Assembly (NCBI GenBank): GCA_947499075.1 | Contig: CANMNA010000025.1 | Coordinates: forward strand, 1-32,465 | DNA length: 32,465 nucleotides | DNA from: Myxococcales bacterium | GTDB taxonomy: Bacteria; Myxococcota_A; UBA9042 | Direction: 5' to 3' | In this document: piece by piece, positions 15,806 to 24,053 of the stretch | How positions within the stretch are numbered: position 1 is the first letter of the stretch | Layout: every line of letters starts with the position of its first letter | Notes under the pieces: generated by a model | What the model saw: only the letters and a program-made list of their open reading frames with translations | The model's database searches: none | Told to the model about the DNA's origin: nothing | Program-made: the position numbers and the translations under genes

Positions 15806-16822
15806 CTACACGGCGCGGGCTGCCTGTTGCAGGTGCTCGACGCGCTCTCCAGGCAGCAAGATCGCGGCCGGCGAGGCGAGAAACCGCCGAATCCGCTGGG
15901 CATCGCCGATTGCCGCCAAGCTGTAGGCCTGAATTTGGGCCATATCTGGCGCATGAGGCACCCGCTCAGCAAACCGCACCGCCTCTTCGTGCTGTTGCTG
16001 GCGCGCCGCGGCATGGGCCAACAATTGCCAGAGGTGGGCCATTTCGTCCTGATTCAGGTACGGCTCGCTGCGCGCCAGATGGGCCAACCGCGCCATTTCC
16101 GGGTAGTTGCCCGCAGCAAACGCCTCGCGCGCCTCTTCGATCAGCTCGCGGACCCGGCCGTGCTTGCGCTGGGCTTTGGCATCTGGGCTCTGCTCCACCG
16201 ACTGCAGCATCTGCCAATTCTGGATGACCGACATCAGCAGGAACACCGCGCCAATCATTTGGCCCCATCGGAACAGCGCCACGCCGGCCAGCACCGCGAC
16301 CACCATGCTGGCGATGTGGGTCCAGCGATCGGCGCGCACGGTTGGCAGCAGCTTGTGCAGCACGATCCGCATCAGTTGACCGCCATCCATCGGCCACACC
16401 GGCAGCAGGTTGTACAAGCCCCACACGATGTTGATGCCGATGAGCCAATTGACGAATTTGCCAGCATCGGCCGGCACCAAGCCGATCGCAAAAAACGCCA
16501 GCAGCGCGATCAGAAAGTTCATCATCGGGCCGGCCAACACGATGATGAACTCGTGCCACGGCTTGGCAGCGGGCCGGTGCCGGGTGATGCCGCCCAGGCT
16601 CACCAGCTCAATCTCGGGATCCAGCCCCAGCACCTTGGACACACCCGCGTGGCCGAACTCGTGGCCGAGCACCGACAGGCTGGCCAACAGGATCACCAGC
16701 GCCGCCCCTGCCGGCCCCGAAGAGCTCGCAGCCGGTCCGCCCAGCAACAAGAACATCCACAAAAAGTGCCAGATCGACACTGTGACCGGGATACCAAACA
16801 GCGTAAGCAGCGGGCGCGACAC
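15806..16822 (-). CDS. M50-family site-2-type membrane metalloprotease with TPR tail
   Basis: This is a 338-aa protein with GTG start and GGAG 5 bases upstream. The N-terminal membrane part has the zinc motif HEFGH (54-58) in a segment LLASLSVLGHEFGHAG, a second half-site NLLPVWPMDGG (138-148, third ligand Asp146), and six or so hydrophobic helices up to about residue 215. This arrangement is typical of the M50B group related to SpoIVFB and eukaryotic S2P, which cut substrates within the membrane. The C-terminal 130 residues (about 210-338) are soluble helices with tetratricopeptide-like pairs (REAFAAGNYPEMARLAH, QQQHEEAVRFAERVP). The substrate is unknown; it may cleave an anti-sigma factor or lipoprotein remnant, but no such gene is next to it. 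Confidence 0.9.
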   Translation of the reverse strand: MSRPLLTLFGIPVTVSIWHFLWMFLLLGGPAASSSGPAGAALVILLASLSVLGHEFGHAGVSKVLGLDPEIELVSLGGITRHRPAAKPWHEFIIVLAGPMMNFLIALLAFFAIGLVPADAGKFVNWLIGINIVWGLYNLLPVWPMDGGQLMRIVLHKLLPTVRADRWTHIASMVVAVLAGVALFRWGQMIGAVFLLMSVIQNWQMLQSVEQSPDAKAQRKHGRVRELIEEAREAFAAGNYPEMARLAHLARSEPYLNQDEMAHLWQLLAHAAARQQQHEEAVRFAERVPHAPDMAQIQAYSLAAIGDAQRIRRFLASPAAILLPGERVEHLQQAARAV

Positions 16823-16834
16823 AGGCTCTCCAGT

Positions 16835-16848
16835 GGGCCGAGCGGCCC
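16835..16848 (-). promoter_or_regulatory. Hairpin just upstream of the M50 protease ribosome binding site
   Basis: GGGCC (16835-16839) and GGCCC (16844-16848) pair around a GAGC/GCTC loop. The hairpin fills the 30-base gap between the GT-C-like gene stop and the M50 start. It could modulate translation or protect the transcript; there is no T-run, so it is not an intrinsic terminator. Confidence 0.35.
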
Positions 16849-16852
16849 GCTC

Positions 16853-18877
16853 CTAATGTAGCATTTCATTGCCGGGACGCACGGGTGCTTCGGCCGGCGG
16901 CAGCGGCCGGCCCATCCACTGCATGTCTGGCCTGCCCAGTGGCGAAGGCGCGGGCGCAAACACCGGCATCGGCGGTCGGGCCAGCATTGGCGTAGGCGCA
17001 GCGTCTTGCGTCGCCGAGACCGGCGGAGGCACTGCGATCGGCTCCGGTAGCACTTCTGGATGCCGCGACGGCCACCCGAGCGCGGTGCGGATCCGCTCGC
17101 CGCGCGCCGACGCTGCGAGTTCCAATTCGTAGCTGGGTTGCCATCCGAAACCGAGCATCGGGCCCAGCGCCTGCATCAGCGACTCGGTGACTTGGCGATC
17201 GGGATCGCGCGGCGGCAGCGGGGGCGGCGGCGGCGGCGGAAACGGCTCAGGGTGTTCATTGTGAAAAACCTGCCACTTGCCGCGGTGGTAGACCTCCGGC
17301 CAACTGCGCAGCAACGCCAAGTAGCGCGGCTCAGGCCCGAACGGATCGCGAAATACCGCCACGTAGTCGTAATAGCGGCCATGCTCGGTCCAGTTGAAGC
17401 GATCGTGATCGTCGCCGGGCGGCGTCGGCCGCAGGTTCTTGGCCACCAGCCGCACAGGCTGCAGCACCGGGTCGATAAAGCCGTGGGGCACCGCAGCGCC
17501 GCGCAGGACCGCCGCCCATTGGCCGACATCAGCAAAAATGTGGATTTGCATCCAGTGGCTTTCGTATTTTGGCCGCAGCACCAGCACCGCCTTGCTGCGC
17601 GGGATCGCCGCCAGCGCCTCGTCCAAGTGGTCAAACTCGGGCTGGATCAGCACCGTTGAGCGCAGCGCAGCCAACGGCAACCACGTCGCCGCAATCAAGG
17701 CGCACACGCCGCCGAGCCAAGCCCGCATCCGCGCCGTGCGCGGCGGGCGCACGGGATCGAAGGGCAGCGCGACCACCGCCAAAATCGCCACGACGCTGGC
17801 CAGCCGCGGCGCCAAGCCATGCACCCAAATCGGCCGGAACAAGTGAGTTGGCAACGCGAAGAACCCCAGCAGGCCCAACAGGAGCGCCCACTGCAGGTAG
17901 CGCAGTTCCAGTGTGGGCGGCACACCCGGCTGCGCACGCATCGCCCGCACCCCCGCCAGCCACCACAGCCCCAGCCCGGCTAGCCACACGCCGCTGATGA
18001 CATCGCCCGGCCGGTTGAACAGCAAGTCGGCCAAGCTCTCCAGCGCCGTGCCGCGCGGCGCAAACACGTCGAACATGTGCCCGAAAAACGCCCGCAAGCT
18101 GCTGACGGGCAACGCCCACTCCGCTGAGAAGTTGGCAAAGCCGCCCTCAGCCAGCACTTCACGCCGGTACCACGGCCCCAGCACTGCAACCGACGGCAGT
18201 ACCACCAGCGCGTCTCGCCCCAACCCGCGCAGCACGCCCCGCCAACCCCTGCCCATCGCCATCCCGAGCAAGGGCAGCATGAGCGCACCGCACAGCCACA
18301 GCAGCAGGTGGGTGACCGCCAGCGCCACCACAAGCGCGGCGACCAGCAGTGCCCGCCACGGCCCAAATTGCCGCAACAACCCCAGATGGGCCGCGAGCAG
18401 GGCCACAAAGATCGGCAAGCCGAGGGTGTGCGCCAGGTGCCCGACGAACATCTCGTGGTGCCACACCCATGGCAGTACTGCGATCAGCAGCCAGCGCGGC
18501 TGGCGGGCTTGGTGAAGCAGCCACGCCGTCGCCGCCACGACACTGACGATACACAGCGACAACAGCAGCTTGTGCGCGATCGCCACCCCGCCCAAGCGCG
18601 CCAGCACCGTGAGCAGCGCGATGCCCAAGAAGTTGGGGGTCGGAATCGTCAGGCGTTCAAAGTCGCGGCGGAACACCGCTTCGACGTGCCAGTCCCAAAT
18701 CACCGACGCCTGATGCTGGACTTGGGCCGCATCATGCAGCGGCAACCACTTGCCTGCCCACAGCGGCCAAATCGCGAGCGCAACCAGAAACGTGACCAAC
18801 AAGCCAAACGCCAATTGCCAGCGGTCGGCTTGCGCCGACAGCGGCGGAGCAGCAGGGTCTTGTGCGGGAAGGGTCAT
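16853..18877 (-). CDS. GT-C-like polytopic membrane protein
   Basis: This 674-aa protein has roughly ten to twelve hydrophobic segments in the first 440 residues (for example QLAFGLLVTFLVALAIWPLW, ALLVAALVVALAVTHLLLWL, LLGLLGFFALPTHLF), with HD in the first loop (PLHDAAQVQH). A soluble domain of about 150 residues follows (SKAVLVLRPKYESHWMQIH, HGRYYDYVAVFRDPFG, VYHRGKWQVFHN), then a polyproline run (FPPPPPPPLPP) and a Pro-rich tail. The topology (many helices with an acidic residue in the first loop, then an extracytoplasmic domain) resembles GT-C glycosyltransferases and their uncharacterised relatives. A specific reaction cannot be assigned. A promoter candidate precedes it at 18915-18943. 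It ends 30 bases before the M50 gene. Confidence 0.7.
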   Translation of the reverse strand: MTLPAQDPAAPPLSAQADRWQLAFGLLVTFLVALAIWPLWAGKWLPLHDAAQVQHQASVIWDWHVEAVFRRDFERLTIPTPNFLGIALLTVLARLGGVAIAHKLLLSLCIVSVVAATAWLLHQARQPRWLLIAVLPWVWHHEMFVGHLAHTLGLPIFVALLAAHLGLLRQFGPWRALLVAALVVALAVTHLLLWLCGALMLPLLGMAMGRGWRGVLRGLGRDALVVLPSVAVLGPWYRREVLAEGGFANFSAEWALPVSSLRAFFGHMFDVFAPRGTALESLADLLFNRPGDVISGVWLAGLGLWWLAGVRAMRAQPGVPPTLELRYLQWALLLGLLGFFALPTHLFRPIWVHGLAPRLASVVAILAVVALPFDPVRPPRTARMRAWLGGVCALIAATWLPLAALRSTVLIQPEFDHLDEALAAIPRSKAVLVLRPKYESHWMQIHIFADVGQWAAVLRGAAVPHGFIDPVLQPVRLVAKNLRPTPPGDDHDRFNWTEHGRYYDYVAVFRDPFGPEPRYLALLRSWPEVYHRGKWQVFHNEHPEPFPPPPPPPLPPRDPDRQVTESLMQALGPMLGFGWQPSYELELAASARGERIRTALGWPSRHPEVLPEPIAVPPPVSATQDAAPTPMLARPPMPVFAPAPSPLGRPDMQWMGRPLPPAEAPVRPGNEMLH

Positions 18878-18914
18878 CGGCGCGTCGACCCGACCTCGGG
18901 CTGCGGGCGGTGGC

Positions 18915-18943
18915 AGGATACGTGGCGACGCCGATCCGGTCTA
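18915..18943 (-). promoter_or_regulatory. Possible promoter of the GT-C-like/M50 genes
   Basis: On the minus strand TAGACC (18938-18943) and TATCCT (18915-18920) are 17 bp apart. The -35 box contains the TAG stop of the cysteine-repeat lipoprotein gene. The predicted leader to the ATG at 18877 is about 31 bases. Match is four of six at each box, so confidence is limited. Confidence 0.35.
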
Positions 18944-20491
18944 CGGCTGGCAGACCGAGAACTTGGTGGTGCTGGACTGGCTGAATTGGATGCCGGCCTT
19001 GCACTTCCACACCGGGCACTCGGCGTCGGCCTTGCACGCGGCGCCCAACGCCGTGCATTGGCCGGACTTGCAGGCGCCAGGCAGCGTCTTGCAGTCGGCA
19101 TCGGTCTTGCACAGGCTGTTGCAGCCGTTTTCGCCACACCACCCGGTTTCGCATGCGGCGACGGGCCCAACCGTTGGGTTGATGTTGCAATACTGCGAAC
19201 CCTTCACGCCAGCGGTACCGATCGGGTTGCTCATCTTGGGGCCGCAGCGCGACTGAAAATTACTCAACAACGGGTATACACGGCAGACTTCGCCCGCCGG
19301 GCAGTCGCCGTCGGCCTGGCAGGGCGCAAAAGCGTTGCCGGGCAGGCATACCTGATCGGTTTGGCCAGCGAGGACTTGGGCGGGCGAATTTTGCTCGACG
19401 CAGCGGAAACCACTGCCCGATGGGCCGCTGGAGGCTCCAACGCAGTCGCTGGGCTGACCGGGGTCTTCAATGCCGTCGGGCCCGGCCGCACCGGTGGCGT
19501 TGCTGACCTGATCGGCTGCGATTTTGCACTTTTGGCTGCAGACGTTGCCAAAGCACAGGCTGCCTCCGCATTGGTTGTGCTGGCACTCAACGAACTGCTT
19601 TTGCGCAAAGTAGCCAGCGCCGACTGGCGGCTGAGGGCAGGCCTCGGTTGGCCCGCAAGGCTCGCCGAACTTCTTCTTGGTAGTATCGGTCACTGCCTTA
19701 CACGCGTTGCTGCTGCAGATCTGGTTGATCTGGCACGAACCGCACGACTTGGTGCAGCTCGGCTTGGCGAAGCCGCAGGCGATGCTGTTGCACGGGCAGT
19801 CGTCGCCGCCGGCCGTGCACTTGTTGGCCACGCACTTCTCACCCGCCACGCAACTGCCACAGTTTTGAGCGCAACCTAGCGGAATATCGCACATACCCGG
19901 CTTGCACACGCACTTGGGGTCGGCCTTGCAGACGTTATCGACGCACAGCTTGCCTTTCTCGCAGTCGCCACAGCCGTTGGGGCACCCCGCGATCTTGCCG
20001 CACTCGGTGGTGGCGCAGGAGCAATCGAGTTCACACTTGAAGTTGTTGCAGGTGGCGGGCGCCGGGCAGGTGCCGCAGTCTTTGCCGCAGCCCTCCATGA
20101 TGCCGCACTCCAGGCCTGCGCAGGTGCAGTTTGGATCGGCCACGCACAGGTTGTTGGTGCACAGCGCGCCCAGCGGGCACTCGCTGCACTGCAGGCCTGG
20201 GCAGCCGGGCGGGTTGCCGCATTCCATACCGGCGCAGGTGCATCCGTCGGGCACGTCGGTCCCGCTGGCTGCCGTGTCGGCTGTCACAACCTTGGGCAGC
20301 TCGGCGGTCTTGGTGTCGACACCGCCGACCTTGACGTCTTGGGCGCTGGTCTCAAAGTTCGACGTTGCGTCCGCCAGCGACGGGCCGGGCACAGTCGAGC
20401 CGCTACCGACGCACCCGGCGAGCAGGAGCACGGTGGCGGCGACGTGCGCCCGCCAGACATTGGCGGACGTCCAGACGGAGGGGCTGCGCAT
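18941..20491 (-). CDS. Cysteine-repeat lipoprotein
   Basis: This is a 516-aa protein with signal peptide and a strong lipobox LAGC (Cys27). A Thr/Ala/Asp linker (28-82) is followed by five tandem cysteine units starting near residues 84, 122, 157, 194 and 232, each 35-38 residues: C-x-C, four to five residues, C-G/D, about five residues, GC, C-G-x-C, then C and C-K/V/T. The remainder (about 275-516) has further cysteine pairs (GEPCGPTEACPQPP, CQADGDCPAGEVC, CKTDADCKTLPGAC, CKADAECPVWKC), the last three being the C-x4-D-C-style knots common in deltaproteobacterial surface lipoproteins. Many disulfides are expected, giving a rigid, protease-resistant surface rod. GAGG lies 6 bases upstream of the ATG. 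No enzyme motif is seen; adhesion or structural roles are guesses. Confidence 0.85.
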   Translation of the reverse strand: MRSPSVWTSANVWRAHVAATVLLLAGCVGSGSTVPGPSLADATSNFETSAQDVKVGGVDTKTAELPKVVTADTAASGTDVPDGCTCAGMECGNPPGCPGLQCSECPLGALCTNNLCVADPNCTCAGLECGIMEGCGKDCGTCPAPATCNNFKCELDCSCATTECGKIAGCPNGCGDCEKGKLCVDNVCKADPKCVCKPGMCDIPLGCAQNCGSCVAGEKCVANKCTAGGDDCPCNSIACGFAKPSCTKSCGSCQINQICSSNACKAVTDTTKKKFGEPCGPTEACPQPPVGAGYFAQKQFVECQHNQCGGSLCFGNVCSQKCKIAADQVSNATGAAGPDGIEDPGQPSDCVGASSGPSGSGFRCVEQNSPAQVLAGQTDQVCLPGNAFAPCQADGDCPAGEVCRVYPLLSNFQSRCGPKMSNPIGTAGVKGSQYCNINPTVGPVAACETGWCGENGCNSLCKTDADCKTLPGACKSGQCTALGAACKADAECPVWKCKAGIQFSQSSTTKFSVCQP

Positions 20492-20526
20492 GGGGACCTC
20501 GGCGGCAACGGAAAGGCTGCCGGCAC

Positions 20527-20555
20527 AGGCTACAGCACGCGACCCGATGGCTCAA
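20527..20555 (-). promoter_or_regulatory. Predicted promoter of the cysteine-repeat lipoprotein gene
   Basis: On the minus strand TTGAGC (20550-20555) is followed 17 bp later by TAGCCT (20527-20532). The start would be near 20520, about 29 bases from the ATG. The dispersed 42-bp element (20559-20600) sits 3 bp upstream of this -35 box. Confidence 0.5.
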
Positions 20556-20558
20556 GAT

Positions 20559-20600
20559 CGGACGCACCCTTTGTTCATATCCATGTTTTTACGCGATAAA
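20559..20600. repeat. Dispersed 42-bp element, copy A
   Basis: The element begins CGGACGCACCCTTTGTTCA on the plus strand and continues to an A/T-rich end with CCATG inside. Aligned without gaps to the segment 25442-25483 it shows 33 identical positions of 42, including the first 14 bases. It lies in the 233-base gap between the divergent cysteine-repeat lipoprotein and metallophosphoesterase genes. Confidence 0.75.
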
Positions 20601-20724
20601 TGTCTCACGCCGCCCAGTATGCGCATGCCGAGATTGGTGACGGTGCAGACCGTGGCGCCCGCGCAGGACTTGCGGTAACGTAAATCGGCAAGCGACCGGC
20701 GCCCGCGCGCCTTGCGGAGAACCC

Positions 20725-22206
20725 ATGGTCCACAGATTTTGCCGCGTGATCTGGATCTGGGGCGTGTTCGGTCGACTGTGCATGGCGTGCTCGGAGGCGC
20801 AGCCGACACAAGCCGCTGATGGTGCAGCGGAAAGCTCGGCGACGCAGTTTGCCGACACCCAGATTGCCGCCGCGGACACGGCCGGCGCCGAAGCTGCTGG
20901 ATCCGACACCGCCGGTGCCGCCAACGTCGATGCGATTGTCTCGGACACCGCAGCGAACGAAGTGCTTGCCGGCGACGCGGCTAGCGACGGCGGTGCCGCT
21001 GGCGACGGCGGTGCAGATGCGCCCAAAGTCGTTGACAGTGTTGCTGAGACCAAAGTCGACACAATCGCCGACTCGTTGCCCGACAGCAAGCCAGAGACCG
21101 TCAGCGACGTAGCGGATGAACTCATTGATTTAATTGATCTCAGTGCAGACATTGCCGCCGAAGCCGGACCCGATGGCGGTCAGGACGACAGTGGACCCGT
21201 GGACAGCAACGCGCCCGATGCTGGCATGACAGACGCCGCACCAGATGCACCTGCCGACCTCGATGTGCCACCCAGCCCGGACAGCGTGGCCGATGCCGCT
21301 GGGGACGCGGGCGTCGACGCCGCGCCCGAAGTCGCCGCGCCCGTCGTGCGCTTTGCGGCGCTTGGTGATGCCGGCAAGGCCAACACCGGTCAGTTTGCCG
21401 TCGGCAAGGCCTTGGCCGCCTACTGCAAGACCCACGGCTGCGACTTCGTGCTGTATTTGGGCGACAACTTCTACGACACCGGCGTCAGCGGCCCCGATGA
21501 CCCGCAGTTTGAGACCAAGTTTGTGCAGCCGTACAAAGACGTCGAGGCGCCGTTCTGGGTTGTCTTGGGCAACCACGATTACGGTGGCAACGGATCCGGC
21601 GCTGAGCTGTACAAGGGCCCCTACTATACCGAGTATGCCAAGAAGAATCCTAAGTTCGTGCACCCGTCGAACACTTGGGACAAGCAAGTTCTGGGAGTCC
21701 ACGTCTTTGCGCTCGACAGCAACCTGCAGATGTACGGTTTGGGTGACGATCAAGTCAAGAAATTCGGGCCATTGGTGAGCAATTCGCAGGCAACCTGGAA
21801 GATTGGCGTCGCCCACCACCCGCTGTACTCCAACGGTCCGCACGGCAATGCTGGCACCTACGAGGGCCTGCCCGGCATCCCGATCGCCAGCGGCGAAGGG
21901 GTCAAAAAATCGGTCGAAGCGGTATTTTGCAACAAAATCGACATGTACCTGAGCGGCCACGACCACACCAGCCAGTGGATGGTCCAAAAAGCCGGATGCA
22001 GCATGGAGCTGGTCGTGGCCGGCGCTGGCGCGACCACCACCACGATTCAGGGCCAAAGCCTGCTGTTCACCCCGAACAAGACCTACTTTGAGGACGCCAC
22101 CAACCTGGCCTTTTTCTGGGTCGAGATCACCGGCAAGACCCTGGTCGGCCGTTTCATTGACACCAACGGCGCGGTGCTGTTCGAGCGCAAGATCAGCAAA
22201 CTGTAG
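20725..22206 (+). CDS. Metallophosphoesterase, probable lipoprotein
   Basis: This is a 493-aa protein with GGAGAA 6 bases before the ATG. The hydrophobic N-terminus (VIWIWGVFGRLCMAC) may be a lipoprotein signal with Cys22, though the residues before the cysteine are atypical. Residues 23-206 are a disordered Asp/Ala/Gly/Thr-rich linker. The catalytic domain (about 207-493) carries the calcineurin-like signature: GDAG (214-217), GDNFYDTG (246-253), GNHD (282-285), HH in AHHP (363-366) and GHDH (411-414), which hold two metal ions. The layout resembles tartrate-resistant (purple) acid phosphatases, and the tyrosine in NFYDTG is consistent with that group. It probably removes phosphate from organic substrates at the cell surface. 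It is divergent from the cysteine-repeat lipoprotein gene across a 233-base gap. Confidence 0.9.
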   Translation: MVHRFCRVIWIWGVFGRLCMACSEAQPTQAADGAAESSATQFADTQIAAADTAGAEAAGSDTAGAANVDAIVSDTAANEVLAGDAASDGGAAGDGGADAPKVVDSVAETKVDTIADSLPDSKPETVSDVADELIDLIDLSADIAAEAGPDGGQDDSGPVDSNAPDAGMTDAAPDAPADLDVPPSPDSVADAAGDAGVDAAPEVAAPVVRFAALGDAGKANTGQFAVGKALAAYCKTHGCDFVLYLGDNFYDTGVSGPDDPQFETKFVQPYKDVEAPFWVVLGNHDYGGNGSGAELYKGPYYTEYAKKNPKFVHPSNTWDKQVLGVHVFALDSNLQMYGLGDDQVKKFGPLVSNSQATWKIGVAHHPLYSNGPHGNAGTYEGLPGIPIASGEGVKKSVEAVFCNKIDMYLSGHDHTSQWMVQKAGCSMELVVAGAGATTTTIQGQSLLFTPNKTYFEDATNLAFFWVEITGKTLVGRFIDTNGAVLFERKISKL

Positions 22207-22388
22207 CGCCGCGGCCCGCGCCTTCGGCGATCCCCCCGCTTTGAGCGCATCTCTGCGTCACTGCGTCGCTTCTCTCGCTGCGGCGTAGCAGAGTGCGCCT
22301 CGCTCTTTCAGCTCCTTGCTCCTTGATCTGCATCTCAAATCGGGAGCCACCGTTGATTTCTGTGGGGAATTTGGGCCTTGGCTGTCCG
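22207..22388. other. Non-coding stretch with CTGCGTC-type low-complexity repeat
   Basis: No credible gene is seen in the first 180 bases after the metallophosphoesterase. Positions 22244-22286 contain short reiterated words (CTCTGCGTCACTGCGTCGCT, then CTCTCGCTGCGGCGT). Such CTGCGTC/GACGCAG repeats recur in intergenic DNA of many bacteria, a general recollection rather than a search result. The remainder is plain, with a moderately A/T-rich segment around 22320-22375. Confidence 0.5.
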
Positions 22389-22417
22389 TTGACCCTGCCC
22401 GCCGCCGCGGTTACTGT
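22389..22417 (+). promoter_or_regulatory. Predicted promoter of the second GT-C-like gene and gshA
   Basis: TTGACC (22389-22394) and TACTGT (22412-22417) are separated by 17 bp. Transcription would begin near 22425, 32 bases before the ATG at 22457. This placement rules out the longer frame beginning at 22316. Confidence 0.5.
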
Positions 22418-22456
22418 GCGCCGCCGTCTCGTCCGGCTGTCGGCGCGCAAGGTCGC

Positions 22457-24040
22457 ATGTCCCCAAGTCCTGCCCATCGTGACCAGCCAAGTCCGGGTCT
22501 GCGCGCCAGATTGGCGCAGTCGCTGCCGCTGCGGCTGGGTTTAGTCGGCTGCATCGCCGCCTCTGTGTATGCGATCACCGCGGGTCCGATGCTGCTGCAG
22601 CCCTCGCCGCACTTTCATTTTGTCGATCTGGCGTGGAACTTGCTGCACGGCAAGCTCGATACCGACACGCCGCGGCGGTGGGCCCACCAGCCGGTGTCGC
22701 CAGACGATCCGCCTGGCTATCAGGCAGCGGTCGATCGCCACTTGCTGGGCAAAGACGGCAAGAACCTGGGATGGAACGACTGGGCCAGCTACCGGGTGCT
22801 GACGCTCAAAGGCGGCCAGCAGGTCAAAGGCGTGTTTCCGTGGAAAGACGTCACTGGGCCGCGATCCAAGGAATTCCACACGTTGACTGGTCAGTGGATG
22901 ATCATCGACCCGGTCAACGAGCTCAAGACGGGGTGCAACCCCAAGCGGCCGGCCGAGCGCTGTGACGAAGTGGTGCACCAAGTCAGCTTTCCCCCGTTGC
23001 CTGCAGTGCTGTTGATGCCGCTGGTCAAGCTGTGGGGTTTCAACACCAATGATGTGCTGGTGACCCTGCTTTTTGCGGTGGCCTCGGTTGTGCTGTTCTT
23101 ACTGTGGATCGAGCGTCTGGCGCGGCAGCGGCTGATTGCGACTTCTCCCGGTGATCGGTTGTGGCTGGCGGCGCTGTTCGCGTTTGGTACGGTCAGCTGG
23201 TACTGCTCGGTGCGCGGTCAGGTCTGGTTCACGGCGCTGGCGATGGGCCTGACGCTGCACCTGCTGGCGGTCTATTTCGGCCAAGGCGCGCGTCGGCCGT
23301 TTTGGGCTGGCCTGTTCTTGGGTCTTGGGGTCGCAACCCGGACGCCACTGTTGTTTGCAAGTATTTTTGTGCCGTTAGAGGCTCTGTTCCCGGACGGTCG
23401 GCTGTGCCTGCTGGGCGGGCCGGCGGTGGTGCGGCGGGCGGTGACCAACGTGCTGTGGTTTGCGCTGCCGATGGCGATCATCGGTGCCGGGCTGGCGTGG
23501 TTCAATTGGGTGCGCTGGGAGAATCCGCTGGAGTTTGGCCATCTGTACTTGCTGGAGGGCACGCGGGTGCCAACGCGCGAGCACGGCCTATTCAACTCCT
23601 TGTTCCTCAATGGCAATCTCAGTGCCGCTATCACCAACATGCCGCGGGTGTTTTGGAGCGAGCCCTACGTCGCCGTGACACGCCACGGTCTGGGCTTGCT
23701 CGCTTCGACCCCGGCTCTGCTGGCGATGTTCGGCGCCAAGCGCTTGCCTGAGTCGCTGGCGGTGGACGCCGATCTGGAGCGGCAACGGACGGGTCTGCAC
23801 CGCAACTTGTTGATCACGCTAGCAGCGGTCATGGTGCCCGGCCTGCTGTACCAAAACGACGGTTGGCAGCAGTTTGCCTACCGATTCTCGATGGACTTTT
23901 TGCCGCTGCTGCTGGGCGTGTTTGCCCTGCGGGTGCAAAGGCTGTCGCTCTTGACCAAGGCGCTGATCGTGATTGCCGTTGTCGTTCAAGGCTTTGGAGC
24001 GATTACCTTTGGACGGGCCGAGCAGTTCTACTACGACTAG
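22457..24040 (+). CDS. GT-C-like polytopic membrane protein
   Basis: The ATG at 22457 (527 aa) is chosen because a good promoter lies at 22389-22417 and codons before it look non-coding. There are about ten to twelve membrane helices (RLGLVGCIAASVYAITAG, VLVTLLFAVASVVLFLLW, LWFALPMAIIGAGLAWF, LLITLAAVMVPGLLY, LLTKALIVIAVVVQGFGAI). The first extracytoplasmic loop begins HFHFVDLAWNLLHGKLDTD, where Asp57 is in the usual place of the catalytic acid of GT-C glycosyltransferases. The loop is long (about residues 60-185) with two cysteines (GCNPKRPAERC). A role in transferring a sugar from a lipid carrier is plausible, but the substrate is unknown. gshA follows 13 bases after its stop. Confidence 0.75.
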   Translation: MSPSPAHRDQPSPGLRARLAQSLPLRLGLVGCIAASVYAITAGPMLLQPSPHFHFVDLAWNLLHGKLDTDTPRRWAHQPVSPDDPPGYQAAVDRHLLGKDGKNLGWNDWASYRVLTLKGGQQVKGVFPWKDVTGPRSKEFHTLTGQWMIIDPVNELKTGCNPKRPAERCDEVVHQVSFPPLPAVLLMPLVKLWGFNTNDVLVTLLFAVASVVLFLLWIERLARQRLIATSPGDRLWLAALFAFGTVSWYCSVRGQVWFTALAMGLTLHLLAVYFGQGARRPFWAGLFLGLGVATRTPLLFASIFVPLEALFPDGRLCLLGGPAVVRRAVTNVLWFALPMAIIGAGLAWFNWVRWENPLEFGHLYLLEGTRVPTREHGLFNSLFLNGNLSAAITNMPRVFWSEPYVAVTRHGLGLLASTPALLAMFGAKRLPESLAVDADLERQRTGLHRNLLITLAAVMVPGLLYQNDGWQQFAYRFSMDFLPLLLGVFALRVQRLSLLTKALIVIAVVVQGFGAITFGRAEQFYYD

Positions 24041-24053
24041 CGGCCGAGGTGAC

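Noticed and set aside
22316..22456. N-terminal extension of the second GT-C-like protein
   Set aside because: The predicted promoter lies inside it and the codons do not resemble membrane or signal sequence; the ATG at 22457 begins the first helix region.
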